From Oscillatoria acuminata PCC 6304 (lineage in GTDB: Bacteria > Cyanobacteriota > Cyanobacteriia > Cyanobacteriales > Laspinemataceae), in contig NC_019693.1 in the NCBI RefSeq assembly GCF_000317105.1, positions 4,217,227-4,281,226 on the forward strand: a stretch of 64,000 bases of DNA. Direction: 5' to 3'. This document shows positions 37,025 through 46,927 of the stretch, piece by piece; the stretch's first letter is position 1; the number at the start of each line of letters is the position of its first letter. Both the position numbers and the translations under genes were made by a program. Below the pieces are notes generated by a model. That model searched no databases and was not told the origin of the DNA. It saw only the letters and a list, made by a program, of their open reading frames with translations.

Positions 37025-37246
37025 ATGACTTACGGGGAAACCCTGCATACAATCACCGAGAGAATGCCCATCTCAACCGATGAAATTCTCGAAAGAATTT
37101 TTAAATTGCGTCAGATTACTCGTTTGGATCAACAACTGTTGATGTCGGGCTTACTATCCCCAGAGGCGATCAAAGAAGCCGATTGGTATAAAATCAACCA
37201 GGTATTCGACCTCATCCACCAAGGTTTAATTCGAGTGGTCGATTAA
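37025..37246 (+). CDS. Small helical hypothetical protein
   Basis: The 73-aa soluble protein is almost entirely helical (ISTDEILERIFKLRQITRLDQQLLMSGLL, then EADWYKINQVFDLIHQGLIRVV). I recognise it only as the kind of short conserved protein found in cyanobacteria, without a function. It starts at ATG 37025 and is followed by a strong intrinsic terminator, so it is transcribed alone. Clean helical periodicity and a dedicated terminator support it being real. Confidence 0.72.
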   Translation: MTYGETLHTITERMPISTDEILERIFKLRQITRLDQQLLMSGLLSPEAIKEADWYKINQVFDLIHQGLIRVVD

Positions 37247-37356
37247 GCCCTCGAAGTTTCAAGGTTCCCTGTTAAAACAATCCCATCGACTCTAAACCGA
37301 GTCAAATTATCAAATTTTTTCACGATTTTTGATGTAATTTAAGTCAATAATTCAGC

Positions 37357-37395
37357 AAAAAAGCCGGTTTATGTAAAAATAAACCGGCTTTTTGC
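37357..37395 (+). terminator. Rho-independent terminator (bidirectional)
   Basis: AAAAAAGCCGGTTTA and TAAACCGGCTTTTT form a perfect 9-11 bp stem (loop about 7) with a T-run on the plus strand and A-run on the other side, so it can work in both directions. It ends the transcript of the 73-aa protein gene. Confidence 0.88.
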
Positions 37396-37858
37396 AAACT
37401 CCTAATACCTGGGGAATACCTATCCGCCCAATCGAGGAAGTAGAATAGGCGGTGGGTACGGCCCCACGAAATGGAGAGAGGCGTGGGACTTGCTTCCCAA
37501 GGTCATCTCCGCAATGATGAAGAAATCCTGACTTATTGAAGTCAGACCCCAATCCGGTCAAACAGTCAATGGGTTGACGGATCCCGAGGGCTTCATCCTG
37601 GCAATGGCTTGCTAGGCGGGGATTTCAGCGTGTTATAGTTGAGCATTTGCAACTTGTCAGTGATTTGAATCACCGAAGTTCTGCCAAATGATCGCTGTTT
37701 CTAAGTTTCTGTATCACACAACATCACCGCAAAATCACGGATATTGGCTATAAGTTAGGAAAAATAATTCGTATTTTTACGCAGAGTCATAAATGGGCGT
37801 GAACCCCTGTATTCTCGCCGATTCTCAAGATACACACCGATCAAGAGAGGAAATTTGT
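37396..37858. other. Unexplained structured non-coding stretch
   Basis: Between the terminator and the STAS gene lie several stems: CCGCC(C)/GGCGG (about 37430-37455), CCCACG/CGTGGG (about 37465-37490) and CTGACTT/AAGTCAG (about 37528-37546). No known RNA family was recognised and no frame is convincing. The last ~100 bp before 37859 must contain the STAS gene promoter. Confidence 0.4.
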
Positions 37859-38179
37859 ATGAACGTGGTCATTCAGCCCCAAGGGAATTTAGACTTAAAA
37901 GCATCGGCAATGCTTCAACAAAATATTGCTCGTTTAGCCTGGGAAAAATACAATCGCTGGTTCATTGATTTAGGGGAAGTCACGACGGTGAGTCATTCCG
38001 GATTAATTGCATTAATTACCGCCAATCAACTGGCTAAAAAAACAGGCCGCCGTTTAAGCCTGTGTAACCTAAAAGGATCGGTGATGTATCTGCTGGAAAT
38101 TACCGAATTAGATAGGCTGCTCGATATTTTATCCGATGATGATGAACCAATGGGAGTGGTGGATAAAATTGTCTTTTGA
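37859..38179 (+). CDS. STAS-domain anti-sigma factor antagonist
   Basis: The ATG at 37859 follows GAGAGG at good spacing and gives 106 aa, the usual size of a stand-alone STAS protein; a longer frame from 37793 is unlikely. The fold is recognisable from VVIQPQGNLDLKASAMLQ, then WFIDLGEVTTVSHSGLIALI, with the conserved serine of the DxxxxxDSSG-like phosphorylation motif represented by SHSG. STAS proteins bind anti-sigma/switch kinases in partner-switching systems. No partner kinase or phosphatase is adjacent. It is the only output-type protein of this class in the window. Confidence 0.85.
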   Translation: MNVVIQPQGNLDLKASAMLQQNIARLAWEKYNRWFIDLGEVTTVSHSGLIALITANQLAKKTGRRLSLCNLKGSVMYLLEITELDRLLDILSDDDEPMGVVDKIVF

Positions 38180-38291
38180 AAAGTTGGCGATCGCCCTGCT
38201 GATCGGGTGTCTCAGGGTGATATTGCGATCGCCAACTTTTCGAGTCATTGAGCCAGATTCTCCTTACTCGGAACAAAATTTAGGTTCCCGC

Positions 38292-39653
38292 TTACACTTC
38301 GAGGGTTTCTTTTTCCAGTTCGGGGAGATGATAGTCCCCTCGGCCATCAATTTCAATTAACATTTTGGCCTCTTCTCCCGTAATTAATCGCGCCCCCCGT
38401 TTGCGAGTAAAATAGTTCCAACCCCACTGAATCATCACCACTAATTTATTGTCAAATTCAATCAAGAAGTAAATATGCACAAACACCCAAAATAGCCATG
38501 CAATAAACCCGGAAAATTGCATAAATCCTAAATCCACAACCGCTGCATGACGTCCAATCACCGCTAAACTGCCAAAATCCACATAATGAAAGGGCGGATA
38601 TTCCTTTTGTTTGAAGCGGTGTTGAATTACCTTCGCCACATATTCCCCTTGCTGCATGGCAACCGGCGCAACCCCGGGTAAAGGTTTGCCATCTTGATGA
38701 GCAAAATGCGCCAAATCCCCGATCGCAAAAATATTCGGATATCCTGGTAAACTTAAATCGGGTTCCACAATCACCCGTCCAGCGCGATCGCATTCAACTC
38801 CCGTCCGTTGGGCTAAAATTTCACCCAATCCCGATGCTTTCACCCCTGCCGCCCATAATAAAGTGCGAGTAGGAATGATTTCTTCCCCATCTTTACGTCG
38901 GACTGTTACCGCATCCTCGGTGACATTGGTAACCAAACTATTGGTTTGCACCGTCACCCCTAATTCATGTAAAGATTTTTCAGCTTTTACGGATAGTTTC
39001 GGGGGATAGGGTGGCAGAATTCTATCCATTCCTTCTAACAGTAAAATTTTCGCTTCGGTGGTGTCAATATTGCGAAAATCTTCTTTTAAAGTATTATGAG
39101 CCAGTTCCGCGATCGCCCCAGCTAATTCCACCCCCGTCGGTCCTCCTCCAGCGATCGTAAAGGTTAACCACGCTTGGCGTTTTTGTGGGTCCGTTTCCTT
39201 TTCTGCTGCTTCAAATGCCATGAAAATTCGTCTCCGCATTTCTAAGGCATCTTCCACGGTTTTTAACCCAGGCGCTTTGTCTTCCCAGTGGTCATTGCCA
39301 AAATAATGATGACTCACTCCCGTGGCAACAATTAACGTATCATACCGAATTTCTTCTCCTAACAACTTCAATGTTTGTTGTTCGGGGTCAATATCCACCG
39401 CTTCTTCCAGCAGCACTTTGGTATTCTTATTTTTACTAAGCACCCCACGCAAGGGAGAAGCAATATCTGCCGGGGAAAGGGTTCCCGTTGCCACTTGATA
39501 CAGCAGGGGTTGAAATAAATGAAAATTGCGTTTATCAATCAGGGTGACTTGGACGGGAGCAGGCCCGAGGGACTGGGCGGCATACAGTCCCCCAAATCCA
39601 CCCCCCACAATTACAACGTGATGAATCGGTGTTGTCGAGTTTACATCTACCAT
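38292..39653 (-). CDS. ndh: Type II NAD(P)H:quinone dehydrogenase
   Basis: The 453-aa flavoprotein has an N-terminal FAD-binding motif (VVIVGGGFGGLYAAQSL), a second dinucleotide motif for NAD(P)H (FTIAGGGPTGVELAGAIAE near 175) and the conserved IFAIGDLAHF near 300. A hydrophobic C-terminal segment (about 380-410, FSGFIAWLFWVFVHIYFLIEF) is the usual membrane attachment. It transfers electrons from NAD(P)H to quinone without proton pumping. Cyanobacteria have several such enzymes (NdbA-C type); which one this is cannot be told here. It lies 145 bp downstream of ureB on the same strand, in the place where ureC would be expected, although no functional link to urease is known. Confidence 0.9.
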   Translation of the reverse strand: MVDVNSTTPIHHVVIVGGGFGGLYAAQSLGPAPVQVTLIDKRNFHLFQPLLYQVATGTLSPADIASPLRGVLSKNKNTKVLLEEAVDIDPEQQTLKLLGEEIRYDTLIVATGVSHHYFGNDHWEDKAPGLKTVEDALEMRRRIFMAFEAAEKETDPQKRQAWLTFTIAGGGPTGVELAGAIAELAHNTLKEDFRNIDTTEAKILLLEGMDRILPPYPPKLSVKAEKSLHELGVTVQTNSLVTNVTEDAVTVRRKDGEEIIPTRTLLWAAGVKASGLGEILAQRTGVECDRAGRVIVEPDLSLPGYPNIFAIGDLAHFAHQDGKPLPGVAPVAMQQGEYVAKVIQHRFKQKEYPPFHYVDFGSLAVIGRHAAVVDLGFMQFSGFIAWLFWVFVHIYFLIEFDNKLVVMIQWGWNYFTRKRGARLITGEEAKMLIEIDGRGDYHLPELEKETLEV

Positions 39654-39798
39654 GAGTTATATATTTCTAGTTTTAGAGGGAATTTCTCCCCACTTTCTCC
39701 CCCTAAATTCCGCAAAACCGAGGGGGAGATTGAGGACTGCTTCCACTTTAAAAGAAATTTTTAATAAGGGTAGTAGTGACGGTTACAGACTTTGAGCT

Positions 39799-40110
39799 TT
39801 ATGAATCCAGCGGGCCATTAATTTGACCATTAAAGCCATACACCTGACGACTGCCGACAAAGGGAACTAATTGCACCTCTCGCTCATCTCCTGGTTCAAA
39901 CCGCACCGCAGTTCCTGCCGGAATATCCAGGTGCATTCCTCGGGCGGCATCTCGCTCAAAATTCAATGCTTCATTGACTTCAAAAAAATGAAAATGGGAG
40001 CCAACTTGAATCGGGCGATCGCCAGCATTAGCAACCCGCAAGCGGACGGTTTTTCGACCCGCATTTAACTCAATTTCTCCAGTTTTAACAATAATTTCGC
40101 CGGGAATCAT
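39799..40110 (-). CDS. ureB: Urease subunit beta
   Basis: The 103-aa protein uses the ATG at 40110, giving the family start MIPGEI, with AGAGG just upstream; GTG/ATG codons at 40116 and 40113 also read in frame. It shows the full beta-subunit sequence, including [32 protein letters not shown] and VYGFNGQ. Beta is a non-catalytic structural subunit of the (alpha-beta-gamma) trimer. It follows ureA after 43 bp. The catalytic alpha subunit gene, normally next, is missing from the window. Confidence 0.97.
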   Translation of the reverse strand: MIPGEIIVKTGEIELNAGRKTVRLRVANAGDRPIQVGSHFHFFEVNEALNFERDAARGMHLDIPAGTAVRFEPGDEREVQLVPFVGSRQVYGFNGQINGPLDS

Positions 40111-40153
40111 CATCACCTCTTACCTGTAGTAGTTCAGATTAAATCGGTTCAAT

Positions 40154-40456
40154 TTACCGAATCGGATTGTGAACCGTCACCAATTTTGTGCCATCGGGAA
40201 ATGTCGCTTCCACCTGCACTTCCGCCACCATTTCCGGGACGCCTTCCATCACTTCCTCTCGGGTGAGTAAGGTTGCACCATAACTCATCAAATCGGCGAC
40301 CGTTCTCCCATCTCTCGCCCCTTCTAAAATAGCAGCAGAAATATAGGCAACCGCTTCCGGATAATTTAAAAGTACGCCCCGATTTTTACGGCGTTCGGCA
40401 ACTAACGCTGCGGTAAAAATCAATAATTTGTCTTTTTCTTGGGGAGAAAGTTGCAT
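40154..40456 (-). CDS. ureA: Urease subunit gamma
   Basis: The 100-aa protein is a complete gamma subunit: [20 protein letters not shown] at the start, [21 protein letters not shown] in the middle and the [15 protein letters not shown] end. It is structural, helping form the active-site periphery of urease. It lies 10 bp after ureD and 43 bp before ureB on the same strand, as a single operon. Confidence 0.97.
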   Translation of the reverse strand: MQLSPQEKDKLLIFTAALVAERRKNRGVLLNYPEAVAYISAAILEGARDGRTVADLMSYGATLLTREEVMEGVPEMVAEVQVEATFPDGTKLVTVHNPIR

Positions 40457-40466
40457 AATAAGTCCT

Positions 40467-41330
40467 TCAAATCGGCCAAACTCGCGGAGGACAACTCGGA
40501 CGGCCTATAAAACTCAGGCGCAGGAGTTGCCACACTTCACTAAACCAGTTTCGCACTTCTGGGGTCGAAGATCCACGATATCGACATAATAATCCGTGAG
40601 TCAGCCTGGTGACGCCAGCTTCGCCCTCGGAGGAACTGGAACGCCCCTCCCACAGCGATCGCGCTTCCTGGACCAGTTCCGGGGTCACCGGGTCCCCAAT
40701 CCAAGCCAGAGTCGCCACAATGGGGAAACCGGCTAAAGCTGAGTTGGAACTCACCGCAGATTCACTCCCCTGGAGATGTTGGCGATCGATCCAGAGGGGA
40801 CGTCCTTGTTGCCAGATTTCCGTCTGCGATCGCCACTCTCCCTGAACAAATGTTTCCCCCCTAGCACTCCGTCCAAATCGATTAATTTCCCACAACAAAA
40901 AGCGGGCATCCGGGGCTAATTCAATCCGCAAATCTTGGCGATAAATTGCCCCATTAAAAATAATACTTTCCTGGGGAAGCCATTCACAAATAGCCCCAGA
41001 ATCCACATTAATTTTGATACTTTGGCGAGCAACCTCCCCCGTACTCCGATAAATTTTAGCCGCCGCTGCGGTAGTAATTAAGGCATGAGCATTCTCCTGG
41101 ACATGAATCGATTGCCCTAGGGAATCACCGCCCACAATTCCCCCAGCAGTATGCAAAATCACACTATGACAAACCCCTTCCCCTTCCGGATAAAAGGGTC
41201 GCTGAATCTTGAGAGGGGCCGTCGCCTTAGCCGATACCATTTGGGTGGCATTTCCCGATTGAGCGTAGACTAATTCTAAGCTGCCATGCCATCCCTGACC
41301 CGGTTGATTTTCCGTCTGACTATTACTCAC
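40467..41330 (-). CDS. ureD: Urease accessory protein UreD
   Basis: The 287-aa protein has the UreD hallmarks: [34 protein letters not shown], and [11 protein letters not shown] followed by [12 protein letters not shown]. UreD forms the apo-urease docking platform with UreF and UreG for nickel insertion into UreC. It lies between urtE and ureA, all on one strand; the 94-bp gap to urtE may still allow co-transcription. The length is typical. The C-terminus ends in an ordinary [11 protein letters not shown] tail. Confidence 0.95.
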   Translation of the reverse strand: MSNSQTENQPGQGWHGSLELVYAQSGNATQMVSAKATAPLKIQRPFYPEGEGVCHSVILHTAGGIVGGDSLGQSIHVQENAHALITTAAAAKIYRSTGEVARQSIKINVDSGAICEWLPQESIIFNGAIYRQDLRIELAPDARFLLWEINRFGRSARGETFVQGEWRSQTEIWQQGRPLWIDRQHLQGSESAVSSNSALAGFPIVATLAWIGDPVTPELVQEARSLWEGRSSSSEGEAGVTRLTHGLLCRYRGSSTPEVRNWFSEVWQLLRLSFIGRPSCPPRVWPI

Positions 41331-41424
41331 AAATTCTCGGATTCAGGTTACATCAAATTCTAATATAGCGTGCCGTTTGACCCAAAATCCGGTTGTCATA
41401 GTCTGTAAAAGCCAGACTTTCGGA

Positions 41425-42180
41425 TTAAACCGCCAGGAATCGTTGAATCACTTCATTGCTGAGTTCTTCCGTTGAACCCGAGGCCACAATTCCTCCTTTT
41501 TGCATGGCATAATACCAATCGGCTTCGCGGACAAAATGCAAATGCTGTTCTACTAACAGAACCGAAATGCCTTTGGATTGGATAATTCGACGCACTGCTG
41601 CTTCGATTTCTAAAATAATCGAAGGTTGGATGCCTTCCGTGGGTTCATCGAGGATGAGTAAGCGGGGATTTCCCATCAAGGCGCGGGCGATCGCCAGTTG
41701 TTGTTGTTGTCCGCCACTCAAATCTCCCCCCATCCGATGCAACATTTTGTTTAAAACCGGAAATAACTCGAAGATTTCATCAGAAATTTCCGGCGTTTTA
41801 GGGCGAGTGGGTCGCGCTTCTAAGCCCAAAATTAAGTTTTCTTTCACCGTCAACCGGGGAATGATTTCCCGCCCTTGGGGGACATATCCGATGCCCATTT
41901 TAGCGCGGCGATCGCTCGATTTATCGATGATGGGTTGCCCCTCTAAATAGATTTGTCCCTGGCGGGGTTGCAGTAACCCCATAATGGTTTTTAACAGAGT
42001 GGTTTTGCCTACCCCATTCCGTCCAATCAGGCAAACCATTTGTCCCGGGGATACGTTCAAATCCACATCCCGCAAAATGTGACTTTCCCCATAATAAACA
42101 TTCAGGCCAGATACTTGTAGCATCCGATGGGGTGAGGGTTCTGTCAGGTAGGGTTTTTCTAGGTTATCAATTGAATTCAT
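41425..42180 (-). CDS. urtE: Urea ABC transporter ATP-binding protein UrtE
   Basis: The 251-aa ATPase shows Walker A (GRNGVGKTTLL), Q-loop, signature SGGQQQQLAIARALM, Walker B (LLILDEPTEGI) and switch His (LLVEQHL), matching LivF-type branched-chain/urea transporter ATPases. The ATG at 42180 gives an N-terminal extension of about 19 residues ahead of MLQVSGLNVYYGESH; an internal ATG at 42123 gives the more usual length (232 aa). It is the last gene of urtABCDE, 38 bp after urtD. With UrtD it drives urea import through UrtB/UrtC. Confidence 0.95.
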   Translation of the reverse strand: MNSIDNLEKPYLTEPSPHRMLQVSGLNVYYGESHILRDVDLNVSPGQMVCLIGRNGVGKTTLLKTIMGLLQPRQGQIYLEGQPIIDKSSDRRAKMGIGYVPQGREIIPRLTVKENLILGLEARPTRPKTPEISDEIFELFPVLNKMLHRMGGDLSGGQQQQLAIARALMGNPRLLILDEPTEGIQPSIILEIEAAVRRIIQSKGISVLLVEQHLHFVREADWYYAMQKGGIVASGSTEELSNEVIQRFLAV

Positions 42181-42218
42181 CAACTTTATTCTCAGTTTTT
42201 ATAGGGGTTTAATCTGGC

Positions 42219-42974
42219 TTATTCTTCATGTTCCTCGGTACTGCCCAAATAGACTTGAATCACTTTGGGGTCATTTTGCACCTCTTCGATACTCCCTTCA
42301 CAGAGGACTGAACCCTCATGCAATACTGTGACTTTGCGGGCAATTTGCCGCACGAATTCCATATCATGTTCAATCACAATAATCGAATGACTTTGGGCCA
42401 AGGAAATCAGTAATTCCCCGGTGAGGGCGGTTTCTTCATCGGTTAAACCGGCTACGGGTTCATCAACAAGCAGTAAATCAGGAGATTGCGCCAGCAACAT
42501 CCCAATTTCTAGCCATTGCTTTTCCCCGTGGGAAAGTAATCCCGAAGCGATATCCGCTTTAGCGACTAAACCGATGGTTTCAAGGAGGGTTTTGACCGTA
42601 TTATGCTCCGATGCTGGGGTGGGTTTCAATAAGGTCTGAAATACATTTTTATTCCGATTGCAGGAAATTTCTAAATTTTCCCGAGGGGTGAGATTCAGGT
42701 AAACCCGTGGGGTTTGAAATTTGCGACCAATGCCAAACCGAGCGATACTATCTTCGGAATATTTCCGGAGGTTTCGCCCTTTAAAGAAAACTTTTCCTAG
42801 GGTGGGTTTAACCTTGCCGGTAATCACATCTAAAAAGGTGGTTTTTCCGGCACCATTGGGGCCAATAATGACCCGTAACTCTCCCGTATTCATGGTGAAG
42901 GTTAAATTATTGAGGGCATTAAATCCGTCAAAACTAACCGTTAAATTTTCAATTTCTAAGATGTTTTCGTTCAC
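42219..42974 (-). CDS. urtD: Urea ABC transporter ATP-binding protein UrtD
   Basis: The 251-aa ATPase carries Walker A (GPNGAGKTTFLDVI), the short LivG-like signature LLSHGEKQWLEIGMLLA, Walker B (LLLVDEPVAGL) and switch His (VIEHDMEFV). The LSHGEKQWLE form of the signature is typical of UrtD and separates it from amino-acid transporter paralogues. It lies between urtC and urtE in an uninterrupted operon on the minus strand. Confidence 0.95.
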   Translation of the reverse strand: MNENILEIENLTVSFDGFNALNNLTFTMNTGELRVIIGPNGAGKTTFLDVITGKVKPTLGKVFFKGRNLRKYSEDSIARFGIGRKFQTPRVYLNLTPRENLEISCNRNKNVFQTLLKPTPASEHNTVKTLLETIGLVAKADIASGLLSHGEKQWLEIGMLLAQSPDLLLVDEPVAGLTDEETALTGELLISLAQSHSIIVIEHDMEFVRQIARKVTVLHEGSVLCEGSIEEVQNDPKVIQVYLGSTEEHEE

Positions 42975-43040
42975 GGACTCTCTCTCTGAAACTTGATGAC
43001 TAGACTATTTCCTGAGTCAACTTAATGGAATTCGATGGGT

Positions 43041-44288
43041 TTAAGGCTCTAGGGTTTCACGCTCTCGTTGAATTTCGGGGTCTTCTGCTAATTTGGGATA
43101 GGTAATCACATATCGCGGACGTCCGGTAATCGTGCGAATGAAATTACCGGCTTCAGTCCGCAACCAACCGACGATGCCATTGGGAAGGACTAATACAACA
43201 ATTAGGAAGAGTGCGCCTTGGAAAAACAGCCAGATTTCGGGGAATTGTTCGCTTAAGAAACTTTTGCCGTAGTTGACTAATAAGGCTCCGAGGATGGCTC
43301 CGATTAAGGTGGCTCTACCGCCTACTGCAACCCAAATGACCATTTCAATGGAAAAGGCAATATCCATTGCTCTGGGGGAAATGATACCCGCTCTAAGGGT
43401 AAAAAGTGCGCCTCCGAGTCCAGCTAAAGCGGCAGAAATTGCAAAGACTAAGACTTTATATCCGGTGGGATTGTAACCGGAAAATCGGACGCGACTTTCA
43501 TCATCGCGAATGGCAATGAGTAAGCGTCCGAAACGTCCGGAGGTTAACCAGCGACAGAGGAGATAGGAACCTGCTAACAGGATGACGGTGAGGACATAAA
43601 ACCCATATTGCGTGTTTGGGTTGGAGATGGGAAATCCTAACAGGGTTTGAAAATCGGTGAGTCCGTTGGTGCCGTTGAAGAGTTTTTGTTGTCCGTTGAA
43701 GAAGTTAAAAAAGACGATGGTCGCTGCTTGGGTGAGAATGGAGAAGTAGACGCCTCGGATGCGGTTTCGGAAGACGAGATAGCCGAGAAAGGCGGCGAGG
43801 ATACCTGGAATTAGCAGGATGGCGATCGCCGTGAAGGGAAAGGATGAAAAGGGTCCCCAAAACCAAGGCAGTTCTGTGACTCCATAAAGTGGCATAAAGT
43901 CGGGGAGTTGACTGCTGGCGGTTTCAGGAATTTGTAATTTGATATGCATGGCGATCGCATATCCACCCAAGGCAAAAAATATCCCATGTCCCAAACTCAG
44001 CAATCCCGTATAACCCCAAATCAAATCAATCCCCAAGGCAACGATCGCCAAGGCTAAATATCGATGCAACAAATCCAAACGAAAACCTGATAAGACAAGA
44101 GGCATGATGACAATCAAGATTAAAGCCACCACCCCAATCGCCGAAAGTTCAAATAATCGCGGTTTTTGTTGGGCAACCTGATTAACCTGGTCTTTTAACT
44201 GGAGAAGTCGTTCAATCCAATTGTTATTCTCTGAGCTTTCCTTATTTGGTTTTTCTTCCCATTTTTCTGGAAATTTATCATTGCTCAT
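43041..44288 (-). CDS. urtC: Urea ABC transporter permease UrtC
   Basis: The 415-aa inner-membrane permease has a polar N-terminal extension (about 1-45) and around 9-10 hydrophobic helices (starting LSAIGVVALILIVIMPLVL), with the LivM-family blocks DLIWGYTGLLSLGHGIFFALGGYA and RDDESRVRFSGYN...YKVLVFAISAALAGLGGAL. It pairs with UrtB to form the channel. It lies 35 bp downstream of urtB, with urtD 66 bp downstream. Confidence 0.95.
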   Translation of the reverse strand: MSNDKFPEKWEEKPNKESSENNNWIERLLQLKDQVNQVAQQKPRLFELSAIGVVALILIVIMPLVLSGFRLDLLHRYLALAIVALGIDLIWGYTGLLSLGHGIFFALGGYAIAMHIKLQIPETASSQLPDFMPLYGVTELPWFWGPFSSFPFTAIAILLIPGILAAFLGYLVFRNRIRGVYFSILTQAATIVFFNFFNGQQKLFNGTNGLTDFQTLLGFPISNPNTQYGFYVLTVILLAGSYLLCRWLTSGRFGRLLIAIRDDESRVRFSGYNPTGYKVLVFAISAALAGLGGALFTLRAGIISPRAMDIAFSIEMVIWVAVGGRATLIGAILGALLVNYGKSFLSEQFPEIWLFFQGALFLIVVLVLPNGIVGWLRTEAGNFIRTITGRPRYVITYPKLAEDPEIQRERETLEP

Positions 44289-44323
44289 GCCGTTTTTTTA
44301 CCTCGTTTAATTAACCGATCAAC

Positions 44324-45481
44324 CTAGGCATCAACCGTGCGGCCCTTCTGAGGAAACAGTCCGGCTGGACGCAGTTGTAAGAACAGAATAATCAGCACAA
44401 ATACCATCACCCTTGCCATACTGGTGGTGGCGAAAAAGGTCAAAAAATCAAATAAAGCACTGTCGGGAGAAACCATTGAAATGAAAATTCCTGAACCAAT
44501 GATGTAGTTCACCAATCCAATGGCAAGTGCTGCTACAACAGTTCCAATAATTTTGCCGACTCCTCCGACAACCACGACCATAAACGCATCAACAATATAG
44601 TTTTGGCCGGTATTGGGTCCAACAGAACCGAGTAAACTAATGGCACAACCGGCAATTCCAGCTAATCCAGACCCGATCGCAAAGGTTAAGGCATCCACTT
44701 TTTGGGTGGGAATTCCTAGACAAGCACTCATGCTGCGATTTTGGGTCACCGCTCGAATTCGCAATCCCCAGGGCGATCGCAACAAAAACAGGTAAATTCC
44801 GACTACACAAACAACGGTCAAGGCAATAATAAATAACCGGACGTAAGGCAACTGGAACGTGCCAATGGGAATCCCCCCGCGCAACCAACCCGGTGCCGTC
44901 ACATCCACCCCTTGTGCGCCAAACCAGGGTTGAGTGAGGGCTAATCCTACGGCATTCCCTAAAATCGAACCCACCGCTACAGCAATTCCCACAGAAAGAG
45001 GCAGCAAAATGGCGATCGCCCAGTTACGAATCCGCTCAAAATCTGGACGCCGCTTGACCCCCCACAATCCGCCAAAAAATAGCAGACAAAACACCCCAAT
45101 TTGAATACACATCACCCAACTGATGCTGCGAACCAATTGTTGCAAAATTAAACTCACCCCCCAAGTTGCCAGCAGGGTTTCCAAAGGTCGTCCATAGAGA
45201 TAGCGAATGACCCCACGTTCTAAGAGGACCCCCGCTGCTCCCGCCACCAAAAATGCCAGAGGAAGGGCCGCAATAATATAGAACCCAAACCAGGGTTCTC
45301 CAAATCCTCTAAACACATTTTGGACCACAAAGGTTGTGTAGGCTCCTAGCATCATCAATTCACCATGAGCGAGATTGATCACGCCCATAATGCCAAAGAC
45401 AATGGCTAATCCTAATGCCGCAATTAATAAAACTGCTCCAATACTCAGGCCATTAAATAGGCTTTGTAAAAATAGTGCCAT
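44324..45481 (-). CDS. urtB: Urea ABC transporter permease UrtB
   Basis: The 385-aa inner-membrane permease begins LFNGLSIGAVLLIAALGLAI, and has the LivH-type motifs GVINLAHGELMMLGAY and LAGIAGCAISLLGSVGPN...GQNYIVDAFMVVVVGGVGKI, with roughly 9 membrane helices. The insert between helices (about 120-190) is longer than in amino-acid LivH proteins and is typical of UrtB. It follows urtA after 147 bp and precedes urtC by 35 bp. Confidence 0.95.
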   Translation of the reverse strand: MALFLQSLFNGLSIGAVLLIAALGLAIVFGIMGVINLAHGELMMLGAYTTFVVQNVFRGFGEPWFGFYIIAALPLAFLVAGAAGVLLERGVIRYLYGRPLETLLATWGVSLILQQLVRSISWVMCIQIGVFCLLFFGGLWGVKRRPDFERIRNWAIAILLPLSVGIAVAVGSILGNAVGLALTQPWFGAQGVDVTAPGWLRGGIPIGTFQLPYVRLFIIALTVVCVVGIYLFLLRSPWGLRIRAVTQNRSMSACLGIPTQKVDALTFAIGSGLAGIAGCAISLLGSVGPNTGQNYIVDAFMVVVVGGVGKIIGTVVAALAIGLVNYIIGSGIFISMVSPDSALFDFLTFFATTSMARVMVFVLIILFLQLRPAGLFPQKGRTVDA

Positions 45482-45628
45482 TATAGTTTAGTTGAATGAT
45501 CTCCACGAAGCGGTTAATTTCCTGTAACTTGTAACCGTTTAGAGTTTAAAGAGGTCTAGAAAAAATTGCTTTAACTTATCTTGACCCTCTAAACTCTAAA
45601 CGTTACCGTTGCCAAGTCTTGGCAATCT

Positions 45629-46927
45629 TTACATCCGGTATTTGCCCCCTTTAGAGGGGTCTGCCCAGTTGCAGGAATAGCCCTTTGTATCTGCCACATA
45701 TTGATTCCAAGGAATCGGGTCAACCGGGGCTGGGGTTTCGGAGACAATGTTAAACATTCCATCATCCCCAATTTCACCAATGCGGACCGTTTTTGACAGG
45801 TGATGGTTGTTTTGGAGAGTTACCAGACCTCCTGGCGCTTGGAAGGTTTGTCCTACAGCGGCTGCACGCACTGCCTCAATATCATCGGCTGTTCCGGCTT
45901 GTTCAACCGCTTGTTTCCACAAATAAACCATAATGTAAGCGGCTTCCATTGGGTCATTCGTCACCCGATTTTGGCCGTATTTTGACTTAAATGCCTGGAC
46001 AAACTTTTGGTTTTCAGGAGTATTTACGGATTGGAAATAATTCCAGGCTGCATAATGCCCTCTGAGATATTCGGTCCCGATCGCCCGCACTTCTTCTTCT
46101 GCAATACTCACGGACATGGTGGGATATCGGTCCGGCGTCAACCCCGCCCCTTGCATCTGTTTGAAAAAGGCAACGTTGCTATCACCGTTGAGGGTATTAA
46201 AAATCACGCCTCCATCAGGCATAGCGGCTTGAATTTTGGTAATAATCGCGGTAACTTCTGTGCCGCCCAGGGGGATATAATCTTCTCCCACGGTTTGCCC
46301 ACCTTTGGCTTCGAGTTGAGCCTTAATAATCGTATTCGCGGTCCGGGGAAAGACATAATCCGACCCGACGAGAAAGAATTGCTGGCCTTTATTTTCCAAC
46401 AGCCAATCCACCGCCGGTTCAATCTGTTGATTGGGGGCCGCCCCGGTATAAAAAATGTTCTGAGAACATTCCTGGCCTTCATATTGCACGGGATACCATA
46501 ACATATGACCACTCGACTCAAACACCGGCAAAACGGCCTTGCGAGAGGCGGATGTCCAGCAGCCGAAAACCGTCGCCACTTGATCCCGATCAATCAGTTT
46601 TCTGGCTTTTTCAGCAAAGGTGGGCCAATCCGACGCCCCATCTTCCACAACCGCCTGAATTTTCTTGCCGAGAACCCCTCCAGCGTTGTTAATTTCCTCG
46701 ATCGCCAACTGTTCTGCATCAACGACACTTTGTTCGCTAATCGCCATCGTGCCACTTAAGGAATGGAGAATTCCCACCTTAATCGTATCTACGCCACCAC
46801 CTGCCTCCGGAGTTGCTGCATCCGTTTCCGGTACATTAGCTTCGGTACAAGCTTTTAGCAAAATACTGCTACCCAAAGCAGCGGTACCATAAAGCAGAAA
46901 TTTCCGCCGTCCAAGTCGATGTGTCAT
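45629..46927 (-). CDS. urtA: Urea ABC transporter substrate-binding lipoprotein UrtA
   Basis: The 432-aa precursor starts with a twin-arginine-like signal ([19 protein letters not shown]) ending in a lipobox (LLKAC, Cys near 27), so it is probably a lipid-anchored periplasmic protein, possibly exported by Tat. The mature part is a type I periplasmic-binding fold ([52 protein letters not shown]) characteristic of UrtA. It captures urea for the UrtBC channel. It is the first urt gene; the 337-bp upstream gap is the probable operon promoter. In cyanobacteria urt operons are controlled by NtcA, but no exact NtcA site was found here. Confidence 0.96.
   Translation of the reverse strand: MTHRLGRRKFLLYGTAALGSSILLKACTEANVPETDAATPEAGGGVDTIKVGILHSLSGTMAISEQSVVDAEQLAIEEINNAGGVLGKKIQAVVEDGASDWPTFAEKARKLIDRDQVATVFGCWTSASRKAVLPVFESSGHMLWYPVQYEGQECSQNIFYTGAAPNQQIEPAVDWLLENKGQQFFLVGSDYVFPRTANTIIKAQLEAKGGQTVGEDYIPLGGTEVTAIITKIQAAMPDGGVIFNTLNGDSNVAFFKQMQGAGLTPDRYPTMSVSIAEEEVRAIGTEYLRGHYAAWNYFQSVNTPENQKFVQAFKSKYGQNRVTNDPMEAAYIMVYLWKQAVEQAGTADDIEAVRAAAVGQTFQAPGGLVTLQNNHHLSKTVRIGEIGDDGMFNIVSETPAPVDPIPWNQYVADTKGYSCNWADPSKGGKYRM

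Noticed and set aside
37396-37600. Transposon-associated (TnpB-type) structured RNA
   Set aside because: Hairpins exist but no TnpB coding remnant or guide-like border could be shown, so it is listed only as unexplained structure.
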